NCBI GenBank assembly: GCA_003220615.1
Contig: QHTB01000168.1
Coordinates: 1 to 44,791, forward strand
Reading direction: 5' to 3'
Length of the DNA stretch: 44,791 nucleotides
DNA from: Candidatus Rokuibacteriota bacterium
GTDB lineage: Bacteria; Methylomirabilota; Methylomirabilia; Rokubacteriales; CSP1-6
Under the pieces are notes generated by a model. The model was not told the DNA's origin and did not search any database. It was given only the letters and a program-made list of their open reading frames with translations. The translations under genes were made by a program, and so were the position numbers. Below are positions 17,132 to 24,725 of the stretch, in pieces. Within the stretch, counting starts at the first letter, position 1. The number at the start of each line of letters is the position of its first letter.

Positions 17132-18232
17132 TCAAGACTGAAAGGATTTTCCTATGCGATCGCGGGGATCCCCAGGCCGCGCGCCATCTCGTTGCACTGA
17201 GCGACGAGTGCCGGCGCCAGCGGAATGCCGTCCCGGCGTCGCGTCTGCTCGGTCTCCGCCTCGGGCTCTCCGGCGATCCAGATCCGCGTTTGACCGTCGG
17301 CCGTGGGTGAGCCCCTTGAGCGCATCGAACATGTCGTCCATGTCGTGCTTGAACTCCGCCAGTGGGCGGAAGCGGACCGGGTCGATCGCCGCGAAGCAGT
17401 GGCCCACGTCCTGAACGCGGCGCTCCTGGCGGTCGCTGCGATTGAAGAGGTCGCCGTAGACGGCCCCGCTCATCACGCCCGAGAGGATGTCCACCATCAT
17501 GCCCAGGCCGTAGCCCTTGTGGCTGCCGAGATCGCGCGTTCCGCCGAGCGGCGTGACGAGGCGGTGTTTCAGCGCGACGAAGGGATCGGTGGTGGGCGTG
17601 CCGCTGTCGTCGAGCGCCCAGCCCGACGGGATCGGTTTGTTCCACCGCGAGGCGACCGAGAGCTTGCCGATGGCCACCGTCGTCGTCGCCATGTCGAGCA
17701 CGAACGGCGCGTGGCGTCCGGCCGGCGCGGCGAACGAGATCGGATTGGTCGAGAGCATGGCCTTGCGGCCGAACGTCGGCACCATCGCCACGTAGGGCGA
17801 GTTCGTCATGCTGAGCCCGATCATGTCGTGCTCGAGCGCCATCATCGAGTAGTTGGCGGCGGCGCCGTAGTGTCCCGAGTTGCGGACGGCGACCATGCCC
17901 AGGCCATACGTGCGCGCCTTCTCGATGCACGCCTGCATCGCCCGGGTGGAGACGTAGTGGCCGAGGCCCTTCTGCCCGTCGAAGAGACCGGTGGCCACCT
18001 CGTCACGCACGACCGACGGCTCGGCGTCCATACGGATATAGCCGGCCTGCCACAGCTCGTGGTAGCGCGGGAGCATGCCGATCCCGTGCGAGTCGACACC
18101 GCGCAGGTCGGTGCGCACCATGAGCCCGGCCGTCACTTCGGCGATCGGGCGCGACATCTTCATGGCGACGAGCGCGGTGACGATGAACTCATGGAGTCGG
18201 GTGTGGCTGACGAGGATCGCTGACTCGGCCAT
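17132..18232 (-). CDS. Ldh-family (malate/L-lactate-type) dehydrogenase with C-terminal frameshift
   Basis: As read, this encodes 366 residues of the NAD(P)-dependent Ldh family (malate, L-lactate, ureidoglycolate or sulfolactate dehydrogenases), distinct from Rossmann-type LDH. Typical segments are RTDLRGVDSHGIGMLPRY, RNSGHYGAAANYSMMA, STNPISFAAP and SHKGYGLGMMVDILSGVMSG. After DMFDALKG the sequence turns into an Arg-rich tail. Skipping one G of a GGGG run in that codon pair restores a family-like end (GSPTADGQTRIWIAGEPE ... MARGLGIPAIA) with a stop at 17152. It is therefore a one-base insertion or consensus error near the C-terminus. It lies 25 bp behind the F420:NADP reductase gene, in the same direction. 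Confidence 0.82.
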   Translation of the reverse strand: MAESAILVSHTRLHEFIVTALVAMKMSRPIAEVTAGLMVRTDLRGVDSHGIGMLPRYHELWQAGYIRMDAEPSVVRDEVATGLFDGQKGLGHYVSTRAMQACIEKARTYGLGMVAVRNSGHYGAAANYSMMALEHDMIGLSMTNSPYVAMVPTFGRKAMLSTNPISFAAPAGRHAPFVLDMATTTVAIGKLSVASRWNKPIPSGWALDDSGTPTTDPFVALKHRLVTPLGGTRDLGSHKGYGLGMMVDILSGVMSGAVYGDLFNRSDRQERRVQDVGHCFAAIDPVRFRPLAEFKHDMDDMFDALKGLTHGRRSNADLDRRRARGGDRADATPGRHSAGAGTRRSVQRDGARPGDPRDRIGKSFQS

Positions 18233-18257
18233 GGATCGCTCCCCGGTCGTCGGCCTG

Positions 18258-18902
18258 CTAGAGCCCGGTGATCTTGATGCCGCTGTTCTTGATCTTGTAG
18301 CGGCGATTGATGGTGGCCAGCACCGCGGTGATGCCCTCGACCGGCCCGGCGTTGGACAGCGGGCCGGCGTCGATCGTGCGGAGCCCGATCGACCGGCCGA
18401 GCTCGGCCACGGTGTCCTTGGCGTCGGCGTCCCGGCCGCAGACGAGCAGATCGCAGTTGATCGACTCGTCGAGCTCGGCCAGCTCGTGAGCGGCGATGTG
18501 GTGGAACGCCGCCACCACCGTGGCCTCGGGCAAGAGCGCCTGCACCTCCTCGGCGGCCGAGCCGGCGGGCGGAGGCGTGAAGAGCCGGGGCCCGCCGAAG
18601 GTGAGTGGCACCACGGTGCTCACCACGATCTTGCCGCGACAGGCGCTCGCCACCTCGGGCAGCGTCGTCTGCAAGCCCGCGGCCGGCAGCGCGATCACGA
18701 CGACGTCACCGAGCTCGGCGGCCTCGGCGTTGGTGTGGCCCACGATCGGGAGCTTCTTGGTGATCTCCCGCAGCTCGGCGGCCTTGCCGCGAGCGCGCTC
18801 GGCGTCGCGGGAGCCGATGATGATGGAGTGACCGGCCAGCGCCCAGCGGATTGCGAGGCCCGCGCCCTCCTTGCCGGTGCCGCCGAGGATGGCGATGTTC
18901 AC
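18258..18902 (-). CDS. npdG: F420:NADP oxidoreductase
   Basis: A 214-residue Rossmann protein that transfers hydride between NADPH and coenzyme F420. It starts NIAILGGTGKEGAGLAIRWALAGHSIIIGSRD, the nucleotide-binding motif of NPD/Fno proteins including the NADPH-specific SRD after beta-2. VVIALPAAG and VVSTVVPLTFGGPRLF also fit the family. GTG 18902 is chosen because it gives the usual family length and has AGAGGA eight bases upstream; the frame is open further upstream, to 18974. It follows cofE in the F420 operon and supplies reduced F420 for LLM-type enzymes such as the one at 24.7 kb. Confidence 0.88.
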   Translation of the reverse strand: MNIAILGGTGKEGAGLAIRWALAGHSIIIGSRDAERARGKAAELREITKKLPIVGHTNAEAAELGDVVVIALPAAGLQTTLPEVASACRGKIVVSTVVPLTFGGPRLFTPPPAGSAAEEVQALLPEATVVAAFHHIAAHELAELDESINCDLLVCGRDADAKDTVAELGRSIGLRTIDAGPLSNAGPVEGITAVLATINRRYKIKNSGIKITGL

Positions 18903-18974
18903 GAGGCGTCCTCTGGGCGGATCGACCCTCGGGCCGTTCGGCAGACCGATCGACGGCGGGAGATCCATCGCCAT

Positions 18975-19730
18975 CTAGCGGAACAGATCACGCGCGGGAT
19001 CGCGCAGCAGGGGTTTCGAGCCTTGCTCGCCGGGCGGCAGGTCGAGGCCGCGCACGAGGGCGACCGGAATGCGAGCGAGTTTGCCCATGACGAGCTCGGC
19101 GGCGCCCGCCACCTCGTCGGCCAGCGCGAGAATGGTCGCCTGGAGCTCGCGGCCGGCGGGGTCGCGCTGGCCGAGGTAGCTCTGGAGCGGCGCGATGCCG
19201 CTCACGCCGATCGCGATGTTCGTCAGGCCCTCGCGCCACGGCCGGCCGAACGTGTCGGCGACGATGACGGCCACGTCTCCGCCCGCGCGCTCCCGCAGGC
19301 GCTCGCGCAGCGTCCGCGCGGAGCGGTCCGGATCCTCGGGCAGCAGCGCGACCGCATCGCGGTCCACGTTCGACTGATCGACGCCCGCGTTGGCGCAGAC
19401 CCAGCCGTGGTGCGTCTCGGCGATGAGGATGCCGCGGTCCATCCGCACGATGCGACGCGACTCCCGCAAGATGACCTCGACCAGGCGCGGATCGCGGTCG
19501 AGATGCCCCGCCATCGAGAGCGCCGCTGGCGTCGGCGTCACGTCGGTGAGCCGGACGAGCCGGCCTTCGGACTTCGAGACGATCTTCTGGCTGATCACGA
19601 CCACGTCGCCGGCGACGAGCGGTGTGCGCTGCCGCGCGGCGGCATCGACGATGAGTGCTGCGACGTCGTCGCCGGGCCGGACTTCGCCGATGCCCTCGAC
19701 GCCGATCACCTCGTAGCGGGGCGGTTTCAT
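18975..19730 (-). CDS. cofE: Coenzyme F420-0:L-glutamate ligase
   Basis: A 251-residue CofE/FbiB N-terminal-type ligase that adds L-glutamates to F420-0 using GTP. Characteristic segments are GIGEVRPGDDVAALIVDA, VVISQKIVSKSEGR, GWVCANAGVDQSNVD and IVADTFGRPWREGLTNIAIGVSG. It lacks the C-terminal nitroreductase domain of actinobacterial FbiB, so it is the stand-alone archaeal-type form. Its ATG (19730) overlaps the cofC stop as ATGA, so the two are translationally coupled. Confidence 0.93.
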   Translation of the reverse strand: MKPPRYEVIGVEGIGEVRPGDDVAALIVDAAARQRTPLVAGDVVVISQKIVSKSEGRLVRLTDVTPTPAALSMAGHLDRDPRLVEVILRESRRIVRMDRGILIAETHHGWVCANAGVDQSNVDRDAVALLPEDPDRSARTLRERLRERAGGDVAVIVADTFGRPWREGLTNIAIGVSGIAPLQSYLGQRDPAGRELQATILALADEVAGAAELVMGKLARIPVALVRGLDLPPGEQGSKPLLRDPARDLFR

Positions 19731-20389
19731 CGGACGGTGACCGCCGTTGGCGGGCGCGCGGCGACGTCCCAGCGCGCGAGCAACCGCGCACTGTCGGTGG
19801 CAGCTCCCTCGGCGAGCAGGAGGGGCAGGTCCTCGGGGCTGTCGATGTCGACGCCGAGGCCGGGAAGCGCCAGCACCGCCGGCGTCAGACCGCGCTCGCG
19901 CGCCGCGGCCAGATGATTGTCGAAGGACGGCTCGCCGAAGGTGAGGGGCATCAGCGTCGGTGGCGAGAGCGCGACCCCGTTGGTGCCGAGACGCGAACGC
20001 GAGGGCGTGAAGGCCGCCGAGGCCGAACGCGCGGCGGCCGCGAGGGTACGGATCTCGTCGGCGGTGACGAGCGGCACGTCGCCGGGGATCGTGACGAAGA
20101 CGTGCGCGCCGGCCTCGGCCGCGCGCTGCTGGGCCAGGGCCACCGCGGCGGTGTGGCCACGGTTCTCCCGCTCGCCGAGCACCGTGGCGCCGAGCGCGCG
20201 GGCGATGGCCGAGACCTCGTGATCGCGTGTGATCACCCAGACGGCATCGAGCTCGGCGGCCACCGCGGTGCGCAGCACGTCGTGCAGCATCGCCTGGGCG
20301 AGCGCTCTGCGCTGCTCGGGCCCCAGAGCCCGGGTCAGCCGCTGCTTGGCGTTGACGAGATCCTTCACGGGCACCGCGCACACGATCAT
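19727..20389 (-). CDS. cofC: 2-phospho-L-lactate (or PEP) guanylyltransferase
   Basis: A 220-residue nucleotidyltransferase of the CofC/FbiD family. It makes the guanylylated 3-carbon donor for the F420 side chain. The N-terminus CAVPVKDLVNAKQRLTRALGPEQR is the family signature, and IPGDVPLVTADEI is the metal-binding region. Whether the substrate is phospholactate, PEP or 3-phosphoglycerate cannot be read reliably by eye. It overlaps both cofD (upstream) and cofE (downstream) by four bases, the tightest part of the operon. Confidence 0.92.
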   Translation of the reverse strand: MIVCAVPVKDLVNAKQRLTRALGPEQRRALAQAMLHDVLRTAVAAELDAVWVITRDHEVSAIARALGATVLGERENRGHTAAVALAQQRAAEAGAHVFVTIPGDVPLVTADEIRTLAAAARSASAAFTPSRSRLGTNGVALSPPTLMPLTFGEPSFDNHLAAARERGLTPAVLALPGLGVDIDSPEDLPLLLAEGAATDSARLLARWDVAARPPTAVTVR

Positions 20390-21333
20390 GCGCAGGCTCC
20401 CTCGAGCACGACACGCGCGAGTGCGACCTCGCGCGCGTGATCGGTCATCAGGATGTCGGCGACCACGGAGGCGATACCGAGATCGCGCAGGGCCGACGCG
20501 AATTCGGCGTCGCGCACGTCCACCACCAGCGAATCGAGCCAGCCGCGATAGGCCTGGGCGACGCCGAGCGATGAGACAGGCAGCCCGCGCGCACGCATCA
20601 GCGCGCCTGCCGGGCCGCTCACGGGCGCGTCGCCGACGATGGGGCTCACGCCGATGACGGGTGCCCGCGTCGCGTGCAGGGCCGCCACCAGACCGGGAAC
20701 GGCCAGGATGGGGCCGATCGACGTCACGGGATTCGACGGACAGACGACCACGACGTCGGCGTCCGCGATCGCATCGACGACACCGGGCGCTGGCGTCGCG
20801 TCGCTGGCGCCGGCATACGCGACGTCGACCACGGCCAGGCTCGCCTTCTCGCGGACGAAGTACTCCTGGAAATCGAGCCAGCCACTGGCCACGCCGGGCA
20901 GGTCGGACGTCAGGATTCGCGTGCGAACCGGGTCATCGCTCATCGGGAGGATGAGTGACGCGACGCCTTGGCGGCGAGCCAGCTGCGCGGTCACCGCCGA
21001 CAGTGGTTCGCCGGCGTTCAGGCGCTCGGTGCGAACGAGATGCGTGGCGAGATCGCGGTCGCCGAGATTGAACCACGTCTCCGCGCCGAGGGCGCCGACG
21101 GCGTCGAGACAGTTGAAGGTCTCGTCCCGGAGTCCCCAGCCACGCGCGACGTCGAGGCGGCCGGCCAGCGCGTACGTGACGCTGTCGAGATCCGGCGAGA
21201 CGTGCAGTCCCCAGATCCTCGCGTCGTCGCCGGTGTTGACGACGATGGTCAGATCCGAGGGCGGCACGAGCTCGGCGAGGCCGCGGATGAGCTTGGCGGC
21301 GCCGGTGCCGCCGGCGAGGGCCGTCACGCGCAT
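20386..21333 (-). CDS. cofD: 2-phospho-L-lactate transferase
   Basis: A 315-residue CofD/FbiA enzyme that joins the guanylylated donor to Fo to make (dehydro-)F420-0. It has VTALAGGTGAAKLIRGLAE at the N-terminus, VNTGDDARIWGLHVSPDLDS for the deazaflavin and metal site, and VVCPSNPVTSIGPIL. ATG 21333 fits the family N-terminus exactly, and the open frame upstream is not needed. It follows the GNAT-like gene by seven bases and overlaps cofC by four. Confidence 0.93.
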   Translation of the reverse strand: MRVTALAGGTGAAKLIRGLAELVPPSDLTIVVNTGDDARIWGLHVSPDLDSVTYALAGRLDVARGWGLRDETFNCLDAVGALGAETWFNLGDRDLATHLVRTERLNAGEPLSAVTAQLARRQGVASLILPMSDDPVRTRILTSDLPGVASGWLDFQEYFVREKASLAVVDVAYAGASDATPAPGVVDAIADADVVVVCPSNPVTSIGPILAVPGLVAALHATRAPVIGVSPIVGDAPVSGPAGALMRARGLPVSSLGVAQAYRGWLDSLVVDVRDAEFASALRDLGIASVVADILMTDHAREVALARVVLEGACA

Positions 21334-21340
21334 GTCGATG

Positions 21341-21790
21341 CTAGGAGCGCGGTGACTCGCGCAGGGTCCAGAGTGCGGTGCCGCCACGCCAGGCGTAGAG
21401 GCCGGCGCCCGGCCGACCGGCGAGTCGACGCGGCAGCGTGCTCTCGGGAACCGGGATGAAGCCGAAGCGGACCCACACGCGATCGAGACCCAGCGGACGG
21501 GTGAAGACGGTCTCGGCGCCGAGTGCGGCGGTGTGGTCGAGGGCCGCCGCGACGAGTTGCGCGGCGACTTCGAGCGGCTCGTCCTCGGTCACGATGACGG
21601 GCCCGTGGAACATCATCGAGCGTTCGTCGGACTCGGCCGCCAGCGCTCCCACGAGGCGATCGGTGCCGGTGAACGCTCCCCATGTGAACGCGATCATGTC
21701 GGGCGTGGGCCACGGCACCGCCGCGAAGTCGAAGAGCGCGCGCGCGGCGGTGGCCTCCGGTAACGGCCGATAACCCAGGCCCTGCCACAC
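21341..21790 (-). CDS. GNAT-like acetyltransferase
   Basis: A protein of about 149 residues with GNAT-like features: an acidic N-terminal substrate region (WPTPDMIAFTWGAF), a central strand-helix (EPLEVAAQLVAAALDHTAALG), and the C-terminal FTRPLGLDRVWVRFGFIPVPES turn common in N-acetyltransferases. The start is uncertain. GTG 21790 is used because the alternatives (GTG 21838, TTG 21892) lie inside strong GC hairpins. It sits between HU and cofD in the F420 operon, but no link of GNAT proteins to F420 is established, so its substrate is unknown. Confidence 0.55.
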   Translation of the reverse strand: MWQGLGYRPLPEATAARALFDFAAVPWPTPDMIAFTWGAFTGTDRLVGALAAESDERSMMFHGPVIVTEDEPLEVAAQLVAAALDHTAALGAETVFTRPLGLDRVWVRFGFIPVPESTLPRRLAGRPGAGLYAWRGGTALWTLRESPRS

Positions 21791-21817
21791 GCGCGGCAGC
21801 GTCGCAGAGGCCAGCGA

Positions 21818-21842
21818 GGGGGTGGGAGCCGGTCCCACCCCC
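21818..21842. terminator. Perfect 10-bp GC hairpin
   Basis: GGGGGTGGGA (21818-21827) pairs with TCCCACCCCC (21833-21842) around GCCGG. It lies just upstream of the GNAT start on the minus strand and downstream of HU. No T-run is present. It may partly terminate or stabilise the HU transcript. Confidence 0.45.
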
Positions 21843-21860
21843 GCGGGAGGAGAGCCCGAC

Positions 21861-21879
21861 GGCGGGGCAGCGCCCCGCC
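21861..21879. terminator. GC hairpin at the HU stop codon
   Basis: GGCGGGGC (21861-21868) pairs with GCCCCGCC (21872-21879) around AGC. The arm begins at the last base of the HU stop codon. Such a stop-adjacent stem suggests transcript termination or 3'-end protection of an abundant HU mRNA within the operon. Confidence 0.5.
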
Positions 21880-22166
21880 TACTTCTTGCCAAGCACCGTG
21901 TCCTTCAGACTCTTGGCGAGACGGAATTTGCACACGCGCTTGGCCGGGATCTTGATCGGCTCGCCCGTTTGCGGGTTGCGACCGATGCGCGCCTTGCGAT
22001 TGGCGAGCACGAGCTTGCCGAACCCGGGCAGCACCCACCCGTTCTTCGCTTCCTTGCAGGCCAGACCCAACGTCTCGTCGAAGAGTTCAGCGATCTGCTT
22101 CTTCGGGAGATTGGTCTTCTGCGAAAGGTAGGAGAGGGTCGCAGACTTCGTCATCATCTTCGCCAC
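21879..22166 (-). CDS. HU/IHF-family DNA-binding protein
   Basis: A 95-residue nucleoid protein. It has the N-terminal helices TKSATLSYLSQKTNLPKKQIAELFDETL, then WVLPGFGKLVLANRKARIGRNPQTGEPIKIPAKRVCKFR. The last segment is the beta-arm with the intercalating Pro in GRNPQTG and the PAKRVCKFR ending. The start is GTG 22166, supported by GGAGGA six bases upstream. It lies between cofH and the GNAT gene in the F420 operon, which is unusual for a nucleoid protein. The GC hairpins after it may uncouple its expression. Confidence 0.92.
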   Translation of the reverse strand: MAKMMTKSATLSYLSQKTNLPKKQIAELFDETLGLACKEAKNGWVLPGFGKLVLANRKARIGRNPQTGEPIKIPAKRVCKFRLAKSLKDTVLGKK

Positions 22167-22234
22167 GGGCGTCCTCCTGTTCGGGATTGAGAGTAAACGC
22201 GACGTGAATTAATACCACAGGCCTCCGCACACGG

Positions 22235-23509
22235 CTACCCGCGCGTGAAACGAAACTCGCCCGATGCGATGAGACGGCGATACGAACCGAATCGCGCTTC
22301 GGCGTCATCGATGGCGTCGAGTGGCGACGCCTCGTCATCGTCCGAGTCGTACCGGTGGAGGAGACCGTACAGCGTGTCGCGCTGGGCCGGAACGCGGCCG
22401 GCGTCGCGCGCGAGACGCTTGAGCTCGGCCGGCGGCACGAGCTGACCGAAGCCGGCGCCGGCCGACGTCGAGATCGATTCATTGATCAGCGTGCCGCCGA
22501 GATCGTTGGCGCCCGCGGTCAGGAGCAGCTGGGCGAGCTTCGGCCCTTCCTTCACCCACGACGCCTGGATGTTGGGGATCGAGCCACCCAGCATCACGCG
22601 AGCGAGCGCGTGCATCTTGACGACCTCGAGACCGGTGGCCCCGGGACGCACGCCCGGCACCAGACGCTTGGCGTACATCGGCGCTTCGGAGTGGATGAGC
22701 GAGAGGGGAACGAACTCGGTGAAGCCGCCGGTGTCCTTCTGGATGGCGCGGAGCAGCGCCATGTGCCGGACCCAGTGCCCGGGCGTCTCCACGTGCCCGT
22801 ACATGATCGTCGACGTCGTACGGATCCCCAGCGCGTGCGCGGTGGTGATGACCTCGATCCACTGCTCGACCGTGATGCGGCCCCGGGCGATGACGTCGCG
22901 GATCTCTTGATCGAGGATCTCCGCCGACGTGCCGGGCAGGGTCCCCAGCCCGGCCGCCTTGAGCTCGGTCAGGTACTCCTTGATCGGCAGACCTGACCGC
23001 ACCGAGCCGTAGAGGATTTCTTCCGGCGAGAAGGCGTGCAGGTGCAGGTCGGGCAGGGCGCGCTTGATCGCGCGACAGAGGTCGATGTAGTAGCGCCCGT
23101 CGAGCTTCGGGGGCAATCCGGCCTGGATGCAGACCTCGGTGGCGCCGAGCGACCACGCTTCCTCGGCGCGCCGGACCACCTCGTCCACGGGCAGGAAGTA
23201 GCCCTGCTCCTCGCGGTGGTCGCGGCTGAACGCGCAGAACGTGCAGTGCTTGATGCAGACGTTCGTGAAGTTGACGTTGCGGTTCACCACGAACGTGACG
23301 ACGTCGCCCGCCTGTCGCCGCCGCAGCTCGTCGGCGACCAGCGTCAACGCGTGGACGTCGCGGCCGTTGGCCTCGGCGAGCAGCATCGCGTCGGCGACGG
23401 AGACGTCCTCACCGTCGAGCGCACGCGAGAGCACCCGGCGGACGTCGGCCGAGGCCCAGTCGAGCGTGATGCCAGGAACGCTGCCGTTACCAGGCGCGCC
23501 AGTGCTCAT
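22235..23509 (-). CDS. cofH: Fo synthase subunit 2 (radical SAM)
   Basis: A 424-residue radical SAM enzyme that makes 5-amino-5-(4-hydroxybenzyl)-6-(D-ribitylimino)uracil from tyrosine and the ribityl-uracil precursor. The [4Fe-4S] motif is CIKHCTFCAF, preceded by TFVVNRNVNFTNV. EVCIQAGLPPKLDGRYY, HAFSPEEILYG and GTSAEILDQEIRDVI are typical of CofH and the C-terminal half of FbiC. ATG 23509 overlaps the cofG 3' end by 23 bases, so the two Fo synthase halves are separate but coupled, unlike fused FbiC. Confidence 0.93.
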   Translation of the reverse strand: MSTGAPGNGSVPGITLDWASADVRRVLSRALDGEDVSVADAMLLAEANGRDVHALTLVADELRRRQAGDVVTFVVNRNVNFTNVCIKHCTFCAFSRDHREEQGYFLPVDEVVRRAEEAWSLGATEVCIQAGLPPKLDGRYYIDLCRAIKRALPDLHLHAFSPEEILYGSVRSGLPIKEYLTELKAAGLGTLPGTSAEILDQEIRDVIARGRITVEQWIEVITTAHALGIRTTSTIMYGHVETPGHWVRHMALLRAIQKDTGGFTEFVPLSLIHSEAPMYAKRLVPGVRPGATGLEVVKMHALARVMLGGSIPNIQASWVKEGPKLAQLLLTAGANDLGGTLINESISTSAGAGFGQLVPPAELKRLARDAGRVPAQRDTLYGLLHRYDSDDDEASPLDAIDDAEARFGSYRRLIASGEFRFTRG

Positions 23510-24629
23510 GAGCTTCCTTTACCAGACCGTCGGCGTCGATCAGCGCGCCGACGCGGGGACGCAGGCGCTCGGCCAGGAACTCCGGGCGCGTTGCATATTC
23601 GGGGTAGAGGGCGAGACGCTCGCGGAACGTGTAGCCGAGGCTCTCGGTCGCGCGCCGCAGCTCGGGGATCAGCGGCCACGGCGCTTCCGGATTGATGTGG
23701 TCGATCGTCAGCGGCGAGATCCCGCCCCAGTCGTTGAGACCGGCGGCGAGCAATCGCGGATAGACACCCGGCGTGAGGTTCGGCGGCGCCTGGATGTTGA
23801 CGTCGGGGCCGAGCACGAGCCGCGCCACGGCCAGCGTGCGCAGCACGTCGTCGAGCGTCGGCTCGGGCTGCCCGTGCATGGGAATACGCGGCTTGGCCCG
23901 GAAGTTCTGGATGATGACTTCTTGCACGTGGCCGTGGCGCTCGTGGAGGTCGCGAATCGCGCACAGCGCGTCCACGCGCTCGCGCGGCACCTCTCCGATG
24001 CCGATGAGGATCCCGGTGGTGAAGGGAATCTGGAGCTTGCCGGCCAGCTCGATCGTGCGCAACCGACGGGCCGGCACCTTGTCGGGCGCGTTGTCGTGGG
24101 CGAGGCCCGGGCCGAGCAGCCGGGACGACACGCTCTCGAGCATGAGGCCCATGCTCACGCTGACCTCACGCAGCGCGGCCAGATCGCGCTCGCTCATCAC
24201 GCCGGGGTTGACGTGCGGGAGGAGCGACGACTCGCGCAGCGTGAGCTCGCAGATCGCACGCAGGTACTGGAGCGTCGTGCGGTGGCCGTGCCGCCGCAAG
24301 AAATCGCGATGCACGGCGAAGCGCGCCTCCGGCTTGTCCCCCAGGGAGAACAGCGCTTCCTTCGCTCCCAACCTCTGGCCGGCCTGAACGAGCGCGACCA
24401 CCTCGTCGGGCGTCATGGTGTGAGCCCCCGGCTCACCGGGATCCCGACGAAACGTGCAGTACCCGCAGTAGTCGCGGCAGAGGGTGGTGAGCGGCACGAA
24501 GACCTTCTTCGAGAACGTCACCGTGCGGCCACGACCGCGATCGCGGACTTCCCCGGCGCGCGCCAAAAGGTCGTCGAGCCCGTCGGCCGGGGTCTCGATC
24601 AGCGCGTAAGCTTCGCCGTGCGAGAGCAT
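23487..24629 (-). CDS. cofG: Fo synthase subunit 1 (radical SAM)
   Basis: A 380-residue radical SAM enzyme that closes the deazaflavin ring to give Fo. It has VTFSKKVFVPLTTLCRDYCGYCTFRR carrying the CxxxCxxC cluster site. Later segments HVNPGVMSERDLAALREVSVSMGLMLES and FTTGILIGIGE are family-typical. ATG 24629 is preferred; the frame is open to 24704, but that extension crosses an interspersed repeat. This is the first core F420 gene, 97 bp downstream of the LLM oxidoreductase stop. Confidence 0.92.
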   Translation of the reverse strand: MLSHGEAYALIETPADGLDDLLARAGEVRDRGRGRTVTFSKKVFVPLTTLCRDYCGYCTFRRDPGEPGAHTMTPDEVVALVQAGQRLGAKEALFSLGDKPEARFAVHRDFLRRHGHRTTLQYLRAICELTLRESSLLPHVNPGVMSERDLAALREVSVSMGLMLESVSSRLLGPGLAHDNAPDKVPARRLRTIELAGKLQIPFTTGILIGIGEVPRERVDALCAIRDLHERHGHVQEVIIQNFRAKPRIPMHGQPEPTLDDVLRTLAVARLVLGPDVNIQAPPNLTPGVYPRLLAAGLNDWGGISPLTIDHINPEAPWPLIPELRRATESLGYTFRERLALYPEYATRPEFLAERLRPRVGALIDADGLVKEAHEHWRAW

Positions 24630-24650
24630 TATAGGATCCGCGAGCCCGGT

Positions 24651-24691
24651 GTGAAGCGCGGGTGGCCTGTTCGCGGTGCGGAGTGGCTGCG
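24651..24691 (+). repeat. Interspersed 41-bp repeat, copy A
   Basis: The 41-bp segment matches the reverse complement of 28101-28141 at 36 of 41 positions, sharing the core GGGTGGCCTGTTCG. It lies in the gap between the LLM gene and cofG. No known element is recognised. Confidence 0.6.
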
Positions 24692-24725
24692 CTGGCATTC
24701 CCAATTCATCATCATGCTCGATTGA

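Noticed and set aside
18975..20414. Long minus-strand ORF across cofE and cofC, and many other long opposite-frame ORFs across the window
   Set aside because: Arg/Pro/Ala-rich shadow frames of real genes, as expected at this GC content; no family motifs.
21836..21892. Upstream TTG 21892 or GTG 21838 starts for the GNAT-like gene
   Set aside because: Both lie in strong hairpins following the HU stop, and the encoded Pro/Gly-rich stretch does not look like a GNAT N-terminus.
24628..24655. TTCACA - 16 bp - TATAAT on the minus strand, a near-ideal sigma-70 promoter before cofG
   Set aside because: The -10 overlaps the cofG ATG, so transcription would start inside the gene; it also overlaps the interspersed repeat. 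Treated as chance unless cofG starts further in.
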